Assembly: GCA_041751095.1 (NCBI GenBank)
Contig: JBGSYC010000181.1
Location: 101,530-165,529 of the forward strand
DNA from: JADCRZ01 sp041751095
Lineage (GTDB): Bacteria; Bacteroidota; Bacteroidia; Chitinophagales; Chitinophagaceae
DNA length: 64,000 nt
Reading direction: 5' to 3'
Position 1 is the stretch's first letter, and the number at the start of each line of letters is the position of its first letter. The notes under the pieces were generated by a model, which was given only the letters and a program-made list of their open reading frames with translations, did no database searches and had not been told where the DNA came from. Below are positions 44,847 through 53,832 of this stretch, piece by piece. The position numbers and the translations under genes are program-made.

Positions 44847-44861
44847 TTCAATATTATTGAA
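44847..44861. promoter_or_regulatory. TTCAATATTATTGAA palindrome upstream of susC
   Basis: It lies 20 bases upstream of the susC ATG and downstream of the candidate -7 box, where a repressor would block transcription. It matches TTCAATAATGTTGAA upstream of the IclR gene at 31724-31738 in 12 of 15 positions, and the flanks also agree (ATTCAAT..TTGAATAA). Confidence 0.55.
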
Positions 44862-44903
44862 TAATAATACTACATAATAAAATTTGTAAAATTTGATGAA
44901 ACC

Positions 44904-44923
44904 ACCAAATATATTTTTGGTGT
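44904..44923 (-). promoter_or_regulatory. candidate -7 box TATATTTG inside a CACCAAA/TTTGGTG palindrome
   Basis: On the minus strand TATATTTG (44914-44907) fits TAnnTTTG exactly. It is overlapped by the inverted repeat CACCAAA (44904-44910) and TTTGGTG (44917-44923), which may be a second regulator site. A -33 TTTG is not apparent, consistent with activator dependence. It probably drives susC and the uronate array. Confidence 0.5.
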
Positions 44924-45192
44924 AGATTCCTGGTAACTCAGATTTGTACCTTTTAAAAAGCTGCCTGACGCGCATTTGCAGGATGCTGAAAGATGCGGGA
45001 TTTAAGCATCACCCTCCCGTGATGGTAATCCTGGTCCGCGGGTTGAAACCAGGTTATTACAGATGCCAATAACAGGGTCACGCACTTACCTAGTGCATGA
45101 ATGATATTCCGTGATTTTAAAAAGCAGGCTTCACAGCTATAAAAAAAATCAGGCATCTGCCTGATTTAAAAATTAAAGTCATTATTGTTTAC
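44924..45192. other. intergenic region between susC promoter and DUF1080 gene
   Basis: Together with the operator and -7 box, this 365-base gap (44828-45192) has no gene. It holds the far upstream part of the susC promoter region and the terminator of the DUF1080 gene at 45141-45166. Confidence 0.5.
45141..45166 (-). terminator. intrinsic terminator of the DUF1080 gene
   Basis: AATCAGGCA (45147-45155) pairs with TGCCTGATT (45158-45166). On the minus strand the stem is followed by eight T residues (45148-45141). It is 27 bases after the DUF1080 stop, and it separates that gene from the susC operon. Confidence 0.75.
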
Positions 45193-45978
45193 TCACAATT
45201 CCCGTATCCAGATGTTGCGGTAGCTGATCGGCGGGCTTGGGTCGCCATGGTCCTGCAGTTTGATGGGGCCTTTGCCATGAAAGGTGTATTGCGGCAGGCC
45301 AATGTAGGGGGTACTACCGGTGAGGGTGGTGTTGTTTTGAACAAGCACACCATTATGCAATACAGTAACGCGCGCCGGTGTAAATAAGGAGCTGTCTTCT
45401 TTAAAACGGGGGGCTGTATAGATCACATCATACACATTCCATTCGCCGGGAGGGCGCATAGCGTTTTTCAACGGACGGCTTTGCTTGTATATACTCCCTG
45501 CCTGGCCGTTGGCGTAGGTGCGGTTATTATAATTGTCAAGTACCTGCAGCTCGTACTTTCCCTGTAAAAAAATGCCGCTGTTGCCGCGTGCCTGGCTTTT
45601 GCCGGTAATGTTGGTTGGGATCTGCCATTCGATGTGAAGCTGAAAATCGTTAAACTGCTGTTTAGTGCTGATATCCCCGGTACCTTTTTTAACCGTGAAT
45701 ACACCATTTTTTACCTCCCACATCGCAGCCCCGCCGTCCTTGTTATTCCATTGAGACAAATCCCTGCCGTCAAAAAGAACAATGGCGTCTGAAGGGGCGG
45801 TGATAGCGGCGTTGGGCATTGTTTTGCCTGGGGTTATCACCGCTACTTCCGGCTCCCAGAATTCAGTCATTTCAGGCACCATTGGCGGCGGCTTTGGAGT
45901 TTGCGCGTTTACATTATTGATGGCAAGAACAGCGGCCGTTACAAAGCCCGCATGTTTAATTGAAAAGATGTGCTTCAT
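45193..45978 (-). CDS. exported DUF1080 (3-keto-disaccharide hydrolase-type) protein
   Basis: The 261-residue product has a signal peptide (to NVNAQ, residue 25) and one concanavalin-like DUF1080 domain: IVLFDGRDLSQWNNKDGG, WEVKNGVFTVKKGTGDISTKQQFNDFQLHIEWQIP, GNSGIFLQGKYELQVLDNYNN, and IKLQDHGDPSPPISYRNIWIREL at the end. Some DUF1080 proteins hydrolyse 3-keto-glycosides after an oxidoreductase step; no 3-keto-forming dehydrogenase is adjacent, so the role here is open. It has its own terminator and so is separate from the susC operon. Confidence 0.9.
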   Translation of the reverse strand: MKHIFSIKHAGFVTAAVLAINNVNAQTPKPPPMVPEMTEFWEPEVAVITPGKTMPNAAITAPSDAIVLFDGRDLSQWNNKDGGAAMWEVKNGVFTVKKGTGDISTKQQFNDFQLHIEWQIPTNITGKSQARGNSGIFLQGKYELQVLDNYNNRTYANGQAGSIYKQSRPLKNAMRPPGEWNVYDVIYTAPRFKEDSSLFTPARVTVLHNGVLVQNNTTLTGSTPYIGLPQYTFHGKGPIKLQDHGDPSPPISYRNIWIREL

Positions 45979-46440
45979 ATAGCTTTTATATTTTTGAAAT
46001 AAGGATAAACAATCCGAAAGAAAATTATTAAATTTTTTTTAGCGTTACGCTTAACCAAACTTTTTTCCGCCAAATTTATTTGCCGGAAGCAGGATTACTC
46101 CTGATTGAAAAAAAAGGTGAAGCTTTTTTCCATCCTTTTTATTCCGTCCTTAAGATATCGGATCACGTCAAAATCTTCTCCCTAATACTTTTACGTAAAC
46201 GCATGATTATGGCAAAGTAAACATAAACCGTTTGGACGGGCAATCTTTACGATTGTTTATTTATCCGGGCAACACAATGGCAATAGCTTACTGCCGGAAT
46301 TTCCATCATGCTTTTTAGCGTATGGCCGCTGATGGTTTTTTCAATTTATAATCATACATTGGCAACCTGCATGAGTGAACGATTGAAGAACCAATATGAA
46401 GGAGGGTTTTCTAAATTACTTTCCTGTTTAAAATTAAGCA
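45979..46440. other. divergent intergenic region
   Basis: These 462 AT-rich bases separate the divergent DUF1080 and GH140-like genes and should hold both promoters. I see no exact TAnnTTTG box and no repeat of the families described elsewhere. A small frame at 46308-46520 overlaps the GH140 start and is not convincing. Confidence 0.5.
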
Positions 46441-47796
46441 ATGCAAAGAACGATCTCATTTTTTTTCCTGTCAGTAATTTCGCTCGGTTGCTTTGCGCAA
46501 TTCAGCATCAGCAGCAATAAAAGGTATCTGTTACAGGATGGCAAACCATTTTTCTGGCTTGCCGATACTGGCTGGGAACTGTTTCACCGGTTGAATCGCG
46601 AGGAAGCTGACAGGTACCTTAGGACGCGAAGTGAACAGGGGTTTACCGTTGTGCAGGCAGTTGTGCTTGCTGAACTTGACGGACTGCATGCACCCAATGC
46701 AAACGGCGATCTGCCTTTGTTAAACGACAATCCTGCAACGCCCAATGAAAAATATTTTGAGCACGTGGATTATATAGTGGACAAAGCTGCGTCTTATCAT
46801 ATCGCCATTGCGATGTTGCCCACCTGGGGTGACAAGGTTTATAAACATCGCTGGGGAATAGGGCCGGAAATTTTCACGGAGAATACAGCCGCCGTATACG
46901 GACAATGGATCGCCAACCGGTATAAAAACAGGAAGAATATAATCTGGGTGTTGGGTGGAGACCGCCTCCCCCGCAATGATTCAGACGTAGCCATCTGGCG
47001 ATCGATGGGAAAAGCTATTATGAAAGCAACCGGCGATAAAGCTATCATCAGTTATCATCCGCAGCCCACACCGCTTGGCTCCGCCCAATGGTTTCATCAG
47101 GACGAATGGTTTTCCTTTAACATGTTTCAAACAGGTCACTGCAGGAACAGCGATGTATACGACCTGATACAAAAGGTGTATAATATGCAACCCGCGAGGC
47201 CGGTAATTGACGCTGAACCCATTTACGAAGACCATCCCGTTTGTTTTAACGCAAAAGACCTTGGCACGTCAAACGCGCACGATGTAAGGAGGGCAGCATA
47301 TCTTGCGCTTTTTGCCGGCGCTTTCGGGCACACCTATGGTTGCCACGACGTGTGGCAGATGTATGCTTCGAAACACAAACCGGTGAATGGGCCTCACCTT
47401 TCCTGGAATGACGCTTTGGAACTTCCAGGGGCTGCTCAAATGAAATTTGTCCGCAATTTAATGGAGGCTTTTCCAATGATCGAAAGGGTGCCTGATCAGT
47501 CTTTGGTGATAGAAGGCAATTATGTGCCGGCCGAAAGGGTTCAGGCAACCAGGGGAACAAACTACCTTTTTGTGTATACAACCGCGGGCAAGCCCTTTAC
47601 GGTTGTTATGGGAAAAATTAAAGGAAAGCTGCTCAAAGGATACTGGTACGATCCACGAACCGGTAAAAAAATATTTATTGATGCAGTAGGCAACACGGGC
47701 AATAAATTATTCAAACCTTCATCTTCAGGCTATGGGCAGGACTGGGTACTTGTTCTTTACGATGCGGAGGGAGGTTACGAAAATAAAACAGGATAA
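46441..47796 (+). CDS. GH140-like (apiosidase-type) glycoside hydrolase
   Basis: The 451-residue product has a signal peptide (to CFAQ, residue 20) and a DUF4038-type TIM barrel: YLLQDGKPFFWLADTGWELFHRLNREEADRYL, then WVLGGDR with Asp174 and PVIDAEPIYED with Glu259, the expected acid/base and nucleophile of GH140. The C-terminal part (about 350-445, GNYVPAERVQATRGTNYLFVYTT..GYWYDPRTGKK) is the putative collagen-binding-like beta domain that usually follows. Characterised GH140 enzymes cleave apiose links in rhamnogalacturonan II. Specificity here is inferred. Confidence 0.88.
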   Translation: MQRTISFFFLSVISLGCFAQFSISSNKRYLLQDGKPFFWLADTGWELFHRLNREEADRYLRTRSEQGFTVVQAVVLAELDGLHAPNANGDLPLLNDNPATPNEKYFEHVDYIVDKAASYHIAIAMLPTWGDKVYKHRWGIGPEIFTENTAAVYGQWIANRYKNRKNIIWVLGGDRLPRNDSDVAIWRSMGKAIMKATGDKAIISYHPQPTPLGSAQWFHQDEWFSFNMFQTGHCRNSDVYDLIQKVYNMQPARPVIDAEPIYEDHPVCFNAKDLGTSNAHDVRRAAYLALFAGAFGHTYGCHDVWQMYASKHKPVNGPHLSWNDALELPGAAQMKFVRNLMEAFPMIERVPDQSLVIEGNYVPAERVQATRGTNYLFVYTTAGKPFTVVMGKIKGKLLKGYWYDPRTGKKIFIDAVGNTGNKLFKPSSSGYGQDWVLVLYDAEGGYENKTG

Positions 47797-47827
47797 ATTT
47801 CAGGAGCACAGGCGCCTGGTTACTTTC

Positions 47828-47857
47828 AACCGGAGGTTTTCTCAGGTATCTCCGGTT
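47828..47857 (+). terminator. weak hairpin after the GH140-like gene
   Basis: AACCGGAG (47828-47835) and CTCCGGTT (47850-47857) form an 8-bp stem with a 14-base loop, 31 bases after the stop. Only TTTAA follows, so terminator function is uncertain. Confidence 0.4.
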
Positions 47858-48006
47858 TAAGGATTCCAACGAAATAAGAAGCCAGGATTTTCATCTTCTT
47901 TCCTGTGTGCAGGCAAATGAAAGGAACGTGTAAAGAGGAATAGCCTTACCCCTTCTGCTGTCAATCCGCTAAGTACCTTTATACAGCATCGCAATAAAAA
48001 CTTACC

Positions 48007-48921
48007 ATGCTTGACATTGTCATAGAAGCGCGCCAGGCATCCTTAGGCCATGGACTGGAGGTGCGCAGAATTCTTCCGTTCAGGTTGCGCAGAATGGTGG
48101 GCCCTTTCATCTTTATGGATCATGCGGGGCCGGTTGAGATACCGCCGCAATCAGCTACTTCTATGGATGTGCTGCCCCACCCTCATATCGGGTTATCAAC
48201 AGTCAGTTATTTGTTTGGCGGACAGGTTACCCACCGCGACAGCCTTGGCGTTCAGCAGGTCATTCGCCCCGGCGAAGTGAACTGGATGACCGCCGGCAGA
48301 GGCATTGCCCACTCGGAGCGGTTTGAAGACCCCGCGGCGCTTGCGGGTGGAACTTTGGAAATGATTCAAACCTGGGTAGCTTTGCCGGAGAAAGATGAAG
48401 AAGCGCCGCCTTCCTTTGCAAATTACACATCCGAAGAGCTACCAATCTTCACCGAAAAGGGTGTTTGGATGAGATTGATCGCCGGAGATGCGTACGGGCT
48501 TGTAAATGGTGTAAGTACACACTCACCCTTATTTTACCTGCATGTTTTACTTGACCGGGGGGCAAGGTTCGGACTACCGAAAGAACATACGGAACGTGGC
48601 ATTTATATAGCCAAAGGAAGTGTGGAATTAACAGGGCATACGTATGCCGCTGGACAAATGCTGGTGTTTACCAGAGGGGTAGACCCGGTGATTATCGCAA
48701 AAGAAAATACGACCCTTATGCTGTTGGGAGGTGAACCCCTCGGACAAAGATTCATCTGGTGGAATTTTGTCTCTTCACGAAAGGACCGGATAGAGCAGGC
48801 TAAGGCTGACTGGAAAGAAGGCCGGATTGTACTTCCGCCCGCAGACAATCACGAATTTATACCACTTCCGGAAGATCGTTCCAAACCAGCGGGCACGCCT
48901 CCCCCTGAACCACTTTCATAG
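48007..48921 (+). CDS. pirin family protein
   Basis: The 304-residue two-domain cupin has the Fe-site residues in DVLPHPHIGLSTVSYLFGG (about 54-72), THRDSLG and GRGIAHSERF (about 99-108), typical of pirins, which include quercetinase-active and redox-sensing proteins. The C-terminal pirin domain (SPLFYLHVLLDRGARFGLP and GEPLGQRFIWWNFVSS) is complete. Its function in this organism is unknown, and the gene appears monocistronic. No signal peptide. Confidence 0.94.
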   Translation: MLDIVIEARQASLGHGLEVRRILPFRLRRMVGPFIFMDHAGPVEIPPQSATSMDVLPHPHIGLSTVSYLFGGQVTHRDSLGVQQVIRPGEVNWMTAGRGIAHSERFEDPAALAGGTLEMIQTWVALPEKDEEAPPSFANYTSEELPIFTEKGVWMRLIAGDAYGLVNGVSTHSPLFYLHVLLDRGARFGLPKEHTERGIYIAKGSVELTGHTYAAGQMLVFTRGVDPVIIAKENTTLMLLGGEPLGQRFIWWNFVSSRKDRIEQAKADWKEGRIVLPPADNHEFIPLPEDRSKPAGTPPPEPLS

Positions 48922-49727
48922 GAATGGTTTTAAGTGAACGGTAACAGATCACGTCAGCATTTGAAAAATTAAGATGAACGTGATGAGAAATGCGTGCATG
49001 AAATCTTCCTCACCAATTTCCCGGAATCGTTCAACCCTTTATGAATTTACGGTCTTAAATACAATGGTGCAGCGCACCGTAATATTATTCTTTCGCGGCA
49101 AATTACATTGGCAAAAAAAATTCAAAAGAATAATGGCTCCTATCGGAGCCACGTGTAAGTTTCCGCGGCTACGAAGAATCAATCCATATCGCTGCTCCTG
49201 GGGGCCGTCCCTGTTGTAAATCGCACCTGATCAATTGAATTTCTTACCCGGGTAGTGCCCGCCTGTTAATCGACGTTCAGAACAGGCCCAGAGGGGCTCG
49301 TGTCTATAGCATACCATTCCTCTAAGGTTAGGATCCGTACCGGCATCGTGAATGTTTACGCGGCACCTACGGAGCCGAAGAACTAAATTAATTTTATTGC
49401 TATAAACACGGGGCTCCTACCGGTGCCGTCTCTTTTGTAAATCTCTGCCAAATCAATTGAATTCTTACCGGTGTGATTTTAGCTATGAAATTTTACAAAT
49501 AAATAATTGTGTATTTTGCACAATGTGTAACCCGGAAAAACGCTGTGGGTGAGCGGATGCCATATGTAAAGAAACGCCGGAAAGACAAACCTGTGGTCTG
49601 TAGATTCAGTCAGTTCGATGAATATTTTCAGATCGAATCAACGTTGCACCAGGAAGATAAAAGCAGAGGTTTAAGATCGTAAACATCATGTTTCTAAGAA
49701 ACAGGATCAATTATCAACTTATAGTCA
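48922..49727. other. intergenic region carrying hairpin repeats
   Basis: These 806 bases have no supported gene. The middle holds GGCTCC-type repeat elements (see 49131-49430). The last 230 bases are AT-rich and lead to the HD-domain gene; no clear promoter box is seen. Confidence 0.5.
49131..49430. repeat. GGCTCC-palindrome repeat elements
   Basis: GGCTCCTATCGGAGCCACGTGT (about 49136) is one arm-type palindrome. Further right, TTTACGCGGCACCTACGGAGCCGAAG, TTGCTATAAACAC and GGGGCTCCTACCGGTGCC (49360-49430) repeat the layout of 13240-13380 and 23700-23760 in the opposite orientation. Non-coding. Confidence 0.75.
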
Positions 49728-50312
49728 ATGAATTCGATTGAGGAAATTCAAAGTCATATTTTAGAAAAACTGGAGAAAGGATTGTCACCTGAATTAACTT
49801 ACCATAACGTAGCACACACGTTAGACGTTTTAACGCATGCAATCGACATTGCTGCACTGGAAGGCATTGACGGCGCAGAGGAAATATTTCTTTTAAAAGT
49901 CAGCGCGCTGTATCATGATGTTGGTTTCGTGAATATTTATCGGGGTCACGAAGATGTCAGTTGCTCAATAGCAACGGAAGAATTGAAGAGTTTTGGTTTC
50001 GGCGACAGCATGATTGAAATGGTATGTGGAATGATCATGGCCACAAAAGTACCGCAGCGACCCCGAAATACGCTTGACGAGATTATATGCGACGCCGATC
50101 TGGATTATCTGGGGAGGACAGATTTCTGGATTATAGGTGAGAGATTATATAAAGAATTCCTGGATCAGAAAATAGTCTCAAACTATAGGGAGTGGAACTT
50201 ATTGCAGGTGCGTTTTCTTGAAGACCATTACTATTTTACTGCCAGTTCAAGACAGCGAAGGCAACGGCAAAAACAGATCCATTTAGAGGCAATAAAAGCA
50301 AAATTAGCTTAA
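49728..50312 (+). CDS. HD domain-containing protein
   Basis: The 194-residue protein shows the HD-phosphohydrolase ligands: His in LTYHNVAHTLDVLTHA (about 24-38), the HD pair in SALYHDVGF (about 60-68), and the Asp in CDADLDYLGRTDF (about 120). HD proteins hydrolyse nucleotides, including cyclic nucleotides and (p)ppGpp, but the substrate is not predictable from this. It is convergent with the cNMP-binding gene, with stop codons overlapping by 4 bases. Confidence 0.88.
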   Translation: MNSIEEIQSHILEKLEKGLSPELTYHNVAHTLDVLTHAIDIAALEGIDGAEEIFLLKVSALYHDVGFVNIYRGHEDVSCSIATEELKSFGFGDSMIEMVCGMIMATKVPQRPRNTLDEIICDADLDYLGRTDFWIIGERLYKEFLDQKIVSNYREWNLLQVRFLEDHYYFTASSRQRRQRQKQIHLEAIKAKLA

Positions 50313-50749
50313 GCCTCCTTATTGGCCATTGTGACACTTTTCAGATTACTTACCCTTAGGCGTTTGCAAAGCGTTTTTAATATCCCTTTTAGTATATCCA
50401 CGTTGTTCATCATGATCTCGTAAAAGGGTTCCTGATCAAGTTTTAAAAGTATACATTCTTCCGAAGTGGTTGCGCTTGCCGACCTGCTTTCTGTATCCAG
50501 CACGGATAACTCCCCTACTATTTCGTTCTCTCCTAATACCGCGAGCGTGTGTTCTCCGTCATGAATCCGTATTTTGCCGCTAAAAATAAAATACATGCAA
50601 TTTCCCGGGTCGCCTTTCAGAAAGATAGCCTTACCGGCTCCAAGATAAACCTCCTCCAGTATTGACGCTAATTCCACCAGATCACTTTCAGGAGTGTTCC
50701 GGAAAATCTCAGATGTCCGTAAAATCAAAACCTTCTCGATCAACAGCAT
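50309..50749 (-). CDS. stand-alone cyclic nucleotide-binding domain protein
   Basis: The 146-residue protein consists of one cNMP-binding beta-barrel (LVELASILEEVYLGAGKAIFLKGDPGNCMYFIFSGKIRIHDG) and a phosphate-binding-cassette-like GENEIVGELSVLDTESRSASATTSEE. There is no helix-turn-helix, so it is not a Crp/Fnr activator. It follows the translocase gene by 5 bases. In related proteins such a domain is fused to the translocase/helical-repeat protein, so it may act as a detached regulatory subunit. A class III cyclase lies 8 kb away. Confidence 0.85.
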   Translation of the reverse strand: MLLIEKVLILRTSEIFRNTPESDLVELASILEEVYLGAGKAIFLKGDPGNCMYFIFSGKIRIHDGEHTLAVLGENEIVGELSVLDTESRSASATTSEECILLKLDQEPFYEIMMNNVDILKGILKTLCKRLRVSNLKSVTMANKEA

Positions 50750-50754
50750 CTTTA

Positions 50755-53496
50755 CTATTTTAACATGGTCAGTACATAATCTCTTGTCTCATTAAAAAGG
50801 TAATCTTCCTTTGAAACCTTAACATCCAACAAAGCAAGAGAGCGGTCATACCTCGGCAATTTAGGTAAAGTATAGCATGCAATCGATTTTGTCCACTCAC
50901 TAAAATTTGCCCCCGGATTATTTATTACTTTATCGATGATCTTACCTGCTTCCAATGCTGATGGGTTTGCGATCAGGGCTTTGTTCTGTGTAATTTCATC
51001 TACCAGCTCAATAAGGATATTAATCTGGCTGAAGTATCTTTTAGGAATGGTAAGCTCCAATATTTCTATCGCATTGGAGATTTTATCCATTTTGCCCGCC
51101 TTCAATAATTCGATTACCCGGTCCACTTTTTCCCTGTCGAACAACAAGGCCGAAACTTTGAGCAACAATTCCATATCCTTCCGTAGATCCATAACAACCG
51201 CCTGCTGCAGCAGGCGAAGGTCCTTCCTGTTATACATTTCGTAATAACACTGAACCTTGATTTTACTTTGTTCGGCTTTTTCGTTAAACCATTGTTCCAG
51301 CAAGGCTAAAGCTTCCTGGTCCAACTTTGATCTTTTCAACCAGATAGCTTCAATAATTTCAACTGAGTACCTGCTTCTGTCCCGGAGCAGTTGCAGCAGT
51401 AATCTTGTTGAATGCTCCCCTTTTATACTACCCGTTGTTTTAATAATCGTACGCAGAAGTGATTTTTGCAAAAAGGGACGCGGCCACGTTTCTTCTGAAA
51501 AAACATCATCGCCATAATACCTCAGGCACATCTTAAATGAGTGAAACGCACGCCGGGCAACCGCAACCTCGGCTGCAAGCAGAAATAATTCAAAACTTCT
51601 GGTTTTACCGGCACATTCAATTGCTTTGGCATAAACTGCGGGATCTGAATCATTGAGCAACACCCTTAAAATGCCTGAATAATTTTCGCACTGACACTCC
51701 ATGATTACGTCAAGCACAAGTATTTTATCCTGCAAATTTCCTGAGGCAAGCACAGTCAGGTGATCGATAACCAACTGCTCAGACGCAGCATCTTTACGCA
51801 GCAGAAGGCCTTCCATTGCAGCCTTTCTGTCGTAGTAGTCTAACGACTGAAGAAGCGTTTCACCCTTTAATTCCCTGTCGAGGAAATAACAGGCTTTGAT
51901 CAATTTGGACCTTTGGCCCGCATCAAATGTACCCTCAAGCTGCCGCCTGATAACAGGCAGGCTGCTTGTCATGTTATTTGCAATAATTCTGAGCAGAACG
52001 TACTCTCTTATTTCAGGAACGGGATTGCTTAAACTCCTGATCAATATTTTATAAATGTCGGGAAAGCCGGATCTTTCAAGAAGATGCAGGGAATGGACAA
52101 CTTCAAGGGGCTTTTTACTTTCTGTTTTCTTTATAAGAAGGCTGATCACGGCATCATCGTTTAAGAAAAGCTCGGTACCCCTGAAATATCCCTTTTTCAG
52201 CGTACGTATCAGCGTTTTCAGGTACTCTTTTTTTATCAGAAATACTGCAGCAATCCAGCCTGCCAGTAACACAACTAAAAATTTTGCAAGCTGTTCGATA
52301 GGCACCGCATTGTTGTCCTTGAAATACAGCACTAAAAATATCCCTACCGGAAGCAGCGCAAAAGGCAATGTATGCCCTTTTGCAATAAGGTGGCCGCGCA
52401 AACGGTCATGAGGTTTCAACGGCTGAAACAAAATAAAGAACACCGGTTCCTGCAGTGTTGACCTTAATATTTCTGTAAGCAATACCATTAATCCAAACAG
52501 GTAAAGGTGCGACGTTAAATCCCTGCCGAAAGCGATAATTACAAGGTTAATAACTATAAGCAGCACCGGCGTAACGAGTAATGCATTTGAAAGCCCCAAT
52601 TTAGATATCATGCGGCTGCTAAAGAGTAGTTTAACGACTATCGCCAGCAGCCGGCCTGCCGCGAAAAAAATCGCGATAAAAGTGGCCATTTGACTTTCCT
52701 GCATATACCTGGCTTTGATGTCACTTAAGAAAGTAAAGTCTATCAGCGCAAATACGATATACGATATCAGGGACAGCAATGCGATACAAAGAACAAGGCG
52801 ATTGCTTAAAAACTTCCGGATAAAGCCTGAACCACTACCGTCATGTTCAGTATCATTACCAGACGTACGGAAAGAAGCATTAGGATCATCTTCCACGAGG
52901 AAACCCTGAGATTGAAAAGCCGTCAGGAGGAGAAATGCAATAACAAAGCAAATTATTGAAATCAAAAGCAGGTTGTGTACACCTACGACAGGAACGAGCG
53001 CGGGTACAGAAAAATATCCTAACATTTTTGCAGGAATATCACCTGCGCCTACAATAGAAAAAAGCCTCCTGCTTTCCCTCACATTAAATATGATGGATGC
53101 CATTCCCCAGAAGGCGTATCCTACAATCATATAGATCAGCATATAAAAGCCGGAAAGAATCAGGGGCAGTTCTTTAAAAGGAAAAAAGTTCAGTAAAATC
53201 CAGAAGCACAATACCAAAGCGGCACAAAAGGCAATAACGATCTTTAAAAGCGTGGGAGAAGTCATACGCTCATCGAGGTAGCTATAAACTGCATTGAAGA
53301 AAAGCAACAAACAACCGGAAAGTATAAACGAGACCGGTAGGGCTTTGATCTCGTAGCGTGTTAAGAATATCGTAAGTGACGAGGTAAATAATATAGCGGT
53401 AGCCACACCAAGAAAGAACTGGATCGTGAAAAGTTTTCTTACCAGAGTTGATTCATGGGGCTTAACATTAAGAAGCAGCAGTAATTTATAATACAT
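50755..53496 (-). CDS. Npt-like (ATP:ADP translocase/MFS) protein with C-terminal helical repeats
   Basis: The 913-residue protein begins with about 12 membrane segments (residues 15-435) of the nucleotide-translocase/MFS type: RKLFTIQFFLGVATAILFTSSLTIFLTRY, YMLIYMIVGYAFWGMASIIFNVRESRRLFSIVGAGDIPAKMLGYF, and DFTFLSDIKARYMQESQMATFIAIFFAAGRLL. From about 455 the protein is a HEAT-like helical-repeat region to the end (SLSNPVPEIREYVLLRIIANNM, LLNDSDPAVYAKAIECAGKT). Whether it transports a nucleotide or acts as a sensor is unknown. Operon with the cNMP-binding protein is evident. Family call by memory of the pattern. Confidence 0.8.
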   Translation of the reverse strand: MYYKLLLLLNVKPHESTLVRKLFTIQFFLGVATAILFTSSLTIFLTRYEIKALPVSFILSGCLLLFFNAVYSYLDERMTSPTLLKIVIAFCAALVLCFWILLNFFPFKELPLILSGFYMLIYMIVGYAFWGMASIIFNVRESRRLFSIVGAGDIPAKMLGYFSVPALVPVVGVHNLLLISIICFVIAFLLLTAFQSQGFLVEDDPNASFRTSGNDTEHDGSGSGFIRKFLSNRLVLCIALLSLISYIVFALIDFTFLSDIKARYMQESQMATFIAIFFAAGRLLAIVVKLLFSSRMISKLGLSNALLVTPVLLIVINLVIIAFGRDLTSHLYLFGLMVLLTEILRSTLQEPVFFILFQPLKPHDRLRGHLIAKGHTLPFALLPVGIFLVLYFKDNNAVPIEQLAKFLVVLLAGWIAAVFLIKKEYLKTLIRTLKKGYFRGTELFLNDDAVISLLIKKTESKKPLEVVHSLHLLERSGFPDIYKILIRSLSNPVPEIREYVLLRIIANNMTSSLPVIRRQLEGTFDAGQRSKLIKACYFLDRELKGETLLQSLDYYDRKAAMEGLLLRKDAASEQLVIDHLTVLASGNLQDKILVLDVIMECQCENYSGILRVLLNDSDPAVYAKAIECAGKTRSFELFLLAAEVAVARRAFHSFKMCLRYYGDDVFSEETWPRPFLQKSLLRTIIKTTGSIKGEHSTRLLLQLLRDRSRYSVEIIEAIWLKRSKLDQEALALLEQWFNEKAEQSKIKVQCYYEMYNRKDLRLLQQAVVMDLRKDMELLLKVSALLFDREKVDRVIELLKAGKMDKISNAIEILELTIPKRYFSQINILIELVDEITQNKALIANPSALEAGKIIDKVINNPGANFSEWTKSIACYTLPKLPRYDRSLALLDVKVSKEDYLFNETRDYVLTMLK

Positions 53497-53832
53497 GTAC
53501 TAAGGAGTGAAAATTAATGTGTCTCAGGTCAGCATTTATCATCCTTCTTATACCCAAAGCCGAGCTAGTCCGGAGACAGGCTCTGCGATGGAGACGCAAA
53601 TTCAATAACCCCGCTACATAAAAATAAGATGTAAATGATGATTAAGTTAGCTATCGTTGATAAAGACGCCCTGTTTATTTCATTCATTAGATCCGGAACC
53701 TCTACCCACCCTCCCCGTGCCGGAGGGAATATGCCAAAGTTGGCCTCTGGTAAACCTTCGGCGCGATTTGCCGGCTTTCTCCGGACAATAATAAATTATT
53801 ATTAAATTAAATTCTTCCTTAGTTTCAGCAAG
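53497..53832. other. divergent intergenic region
   Basis: These 336 bases separate the divergent translocase and ADC-like genes. One hairpin, CCCTCC (53709-53714) with GGAGGG (53722-53727), lies about 105 bases before the ADC-like start. No gene and no TAnnTTTG box are seen. Confidence 0.5.

Noticed and set aside
46308..46520. 70-residue frame before the GH140-like gene
   Set aside because: It overlaps the signal peptide of the GH140-like gene in another frame and matches no family.
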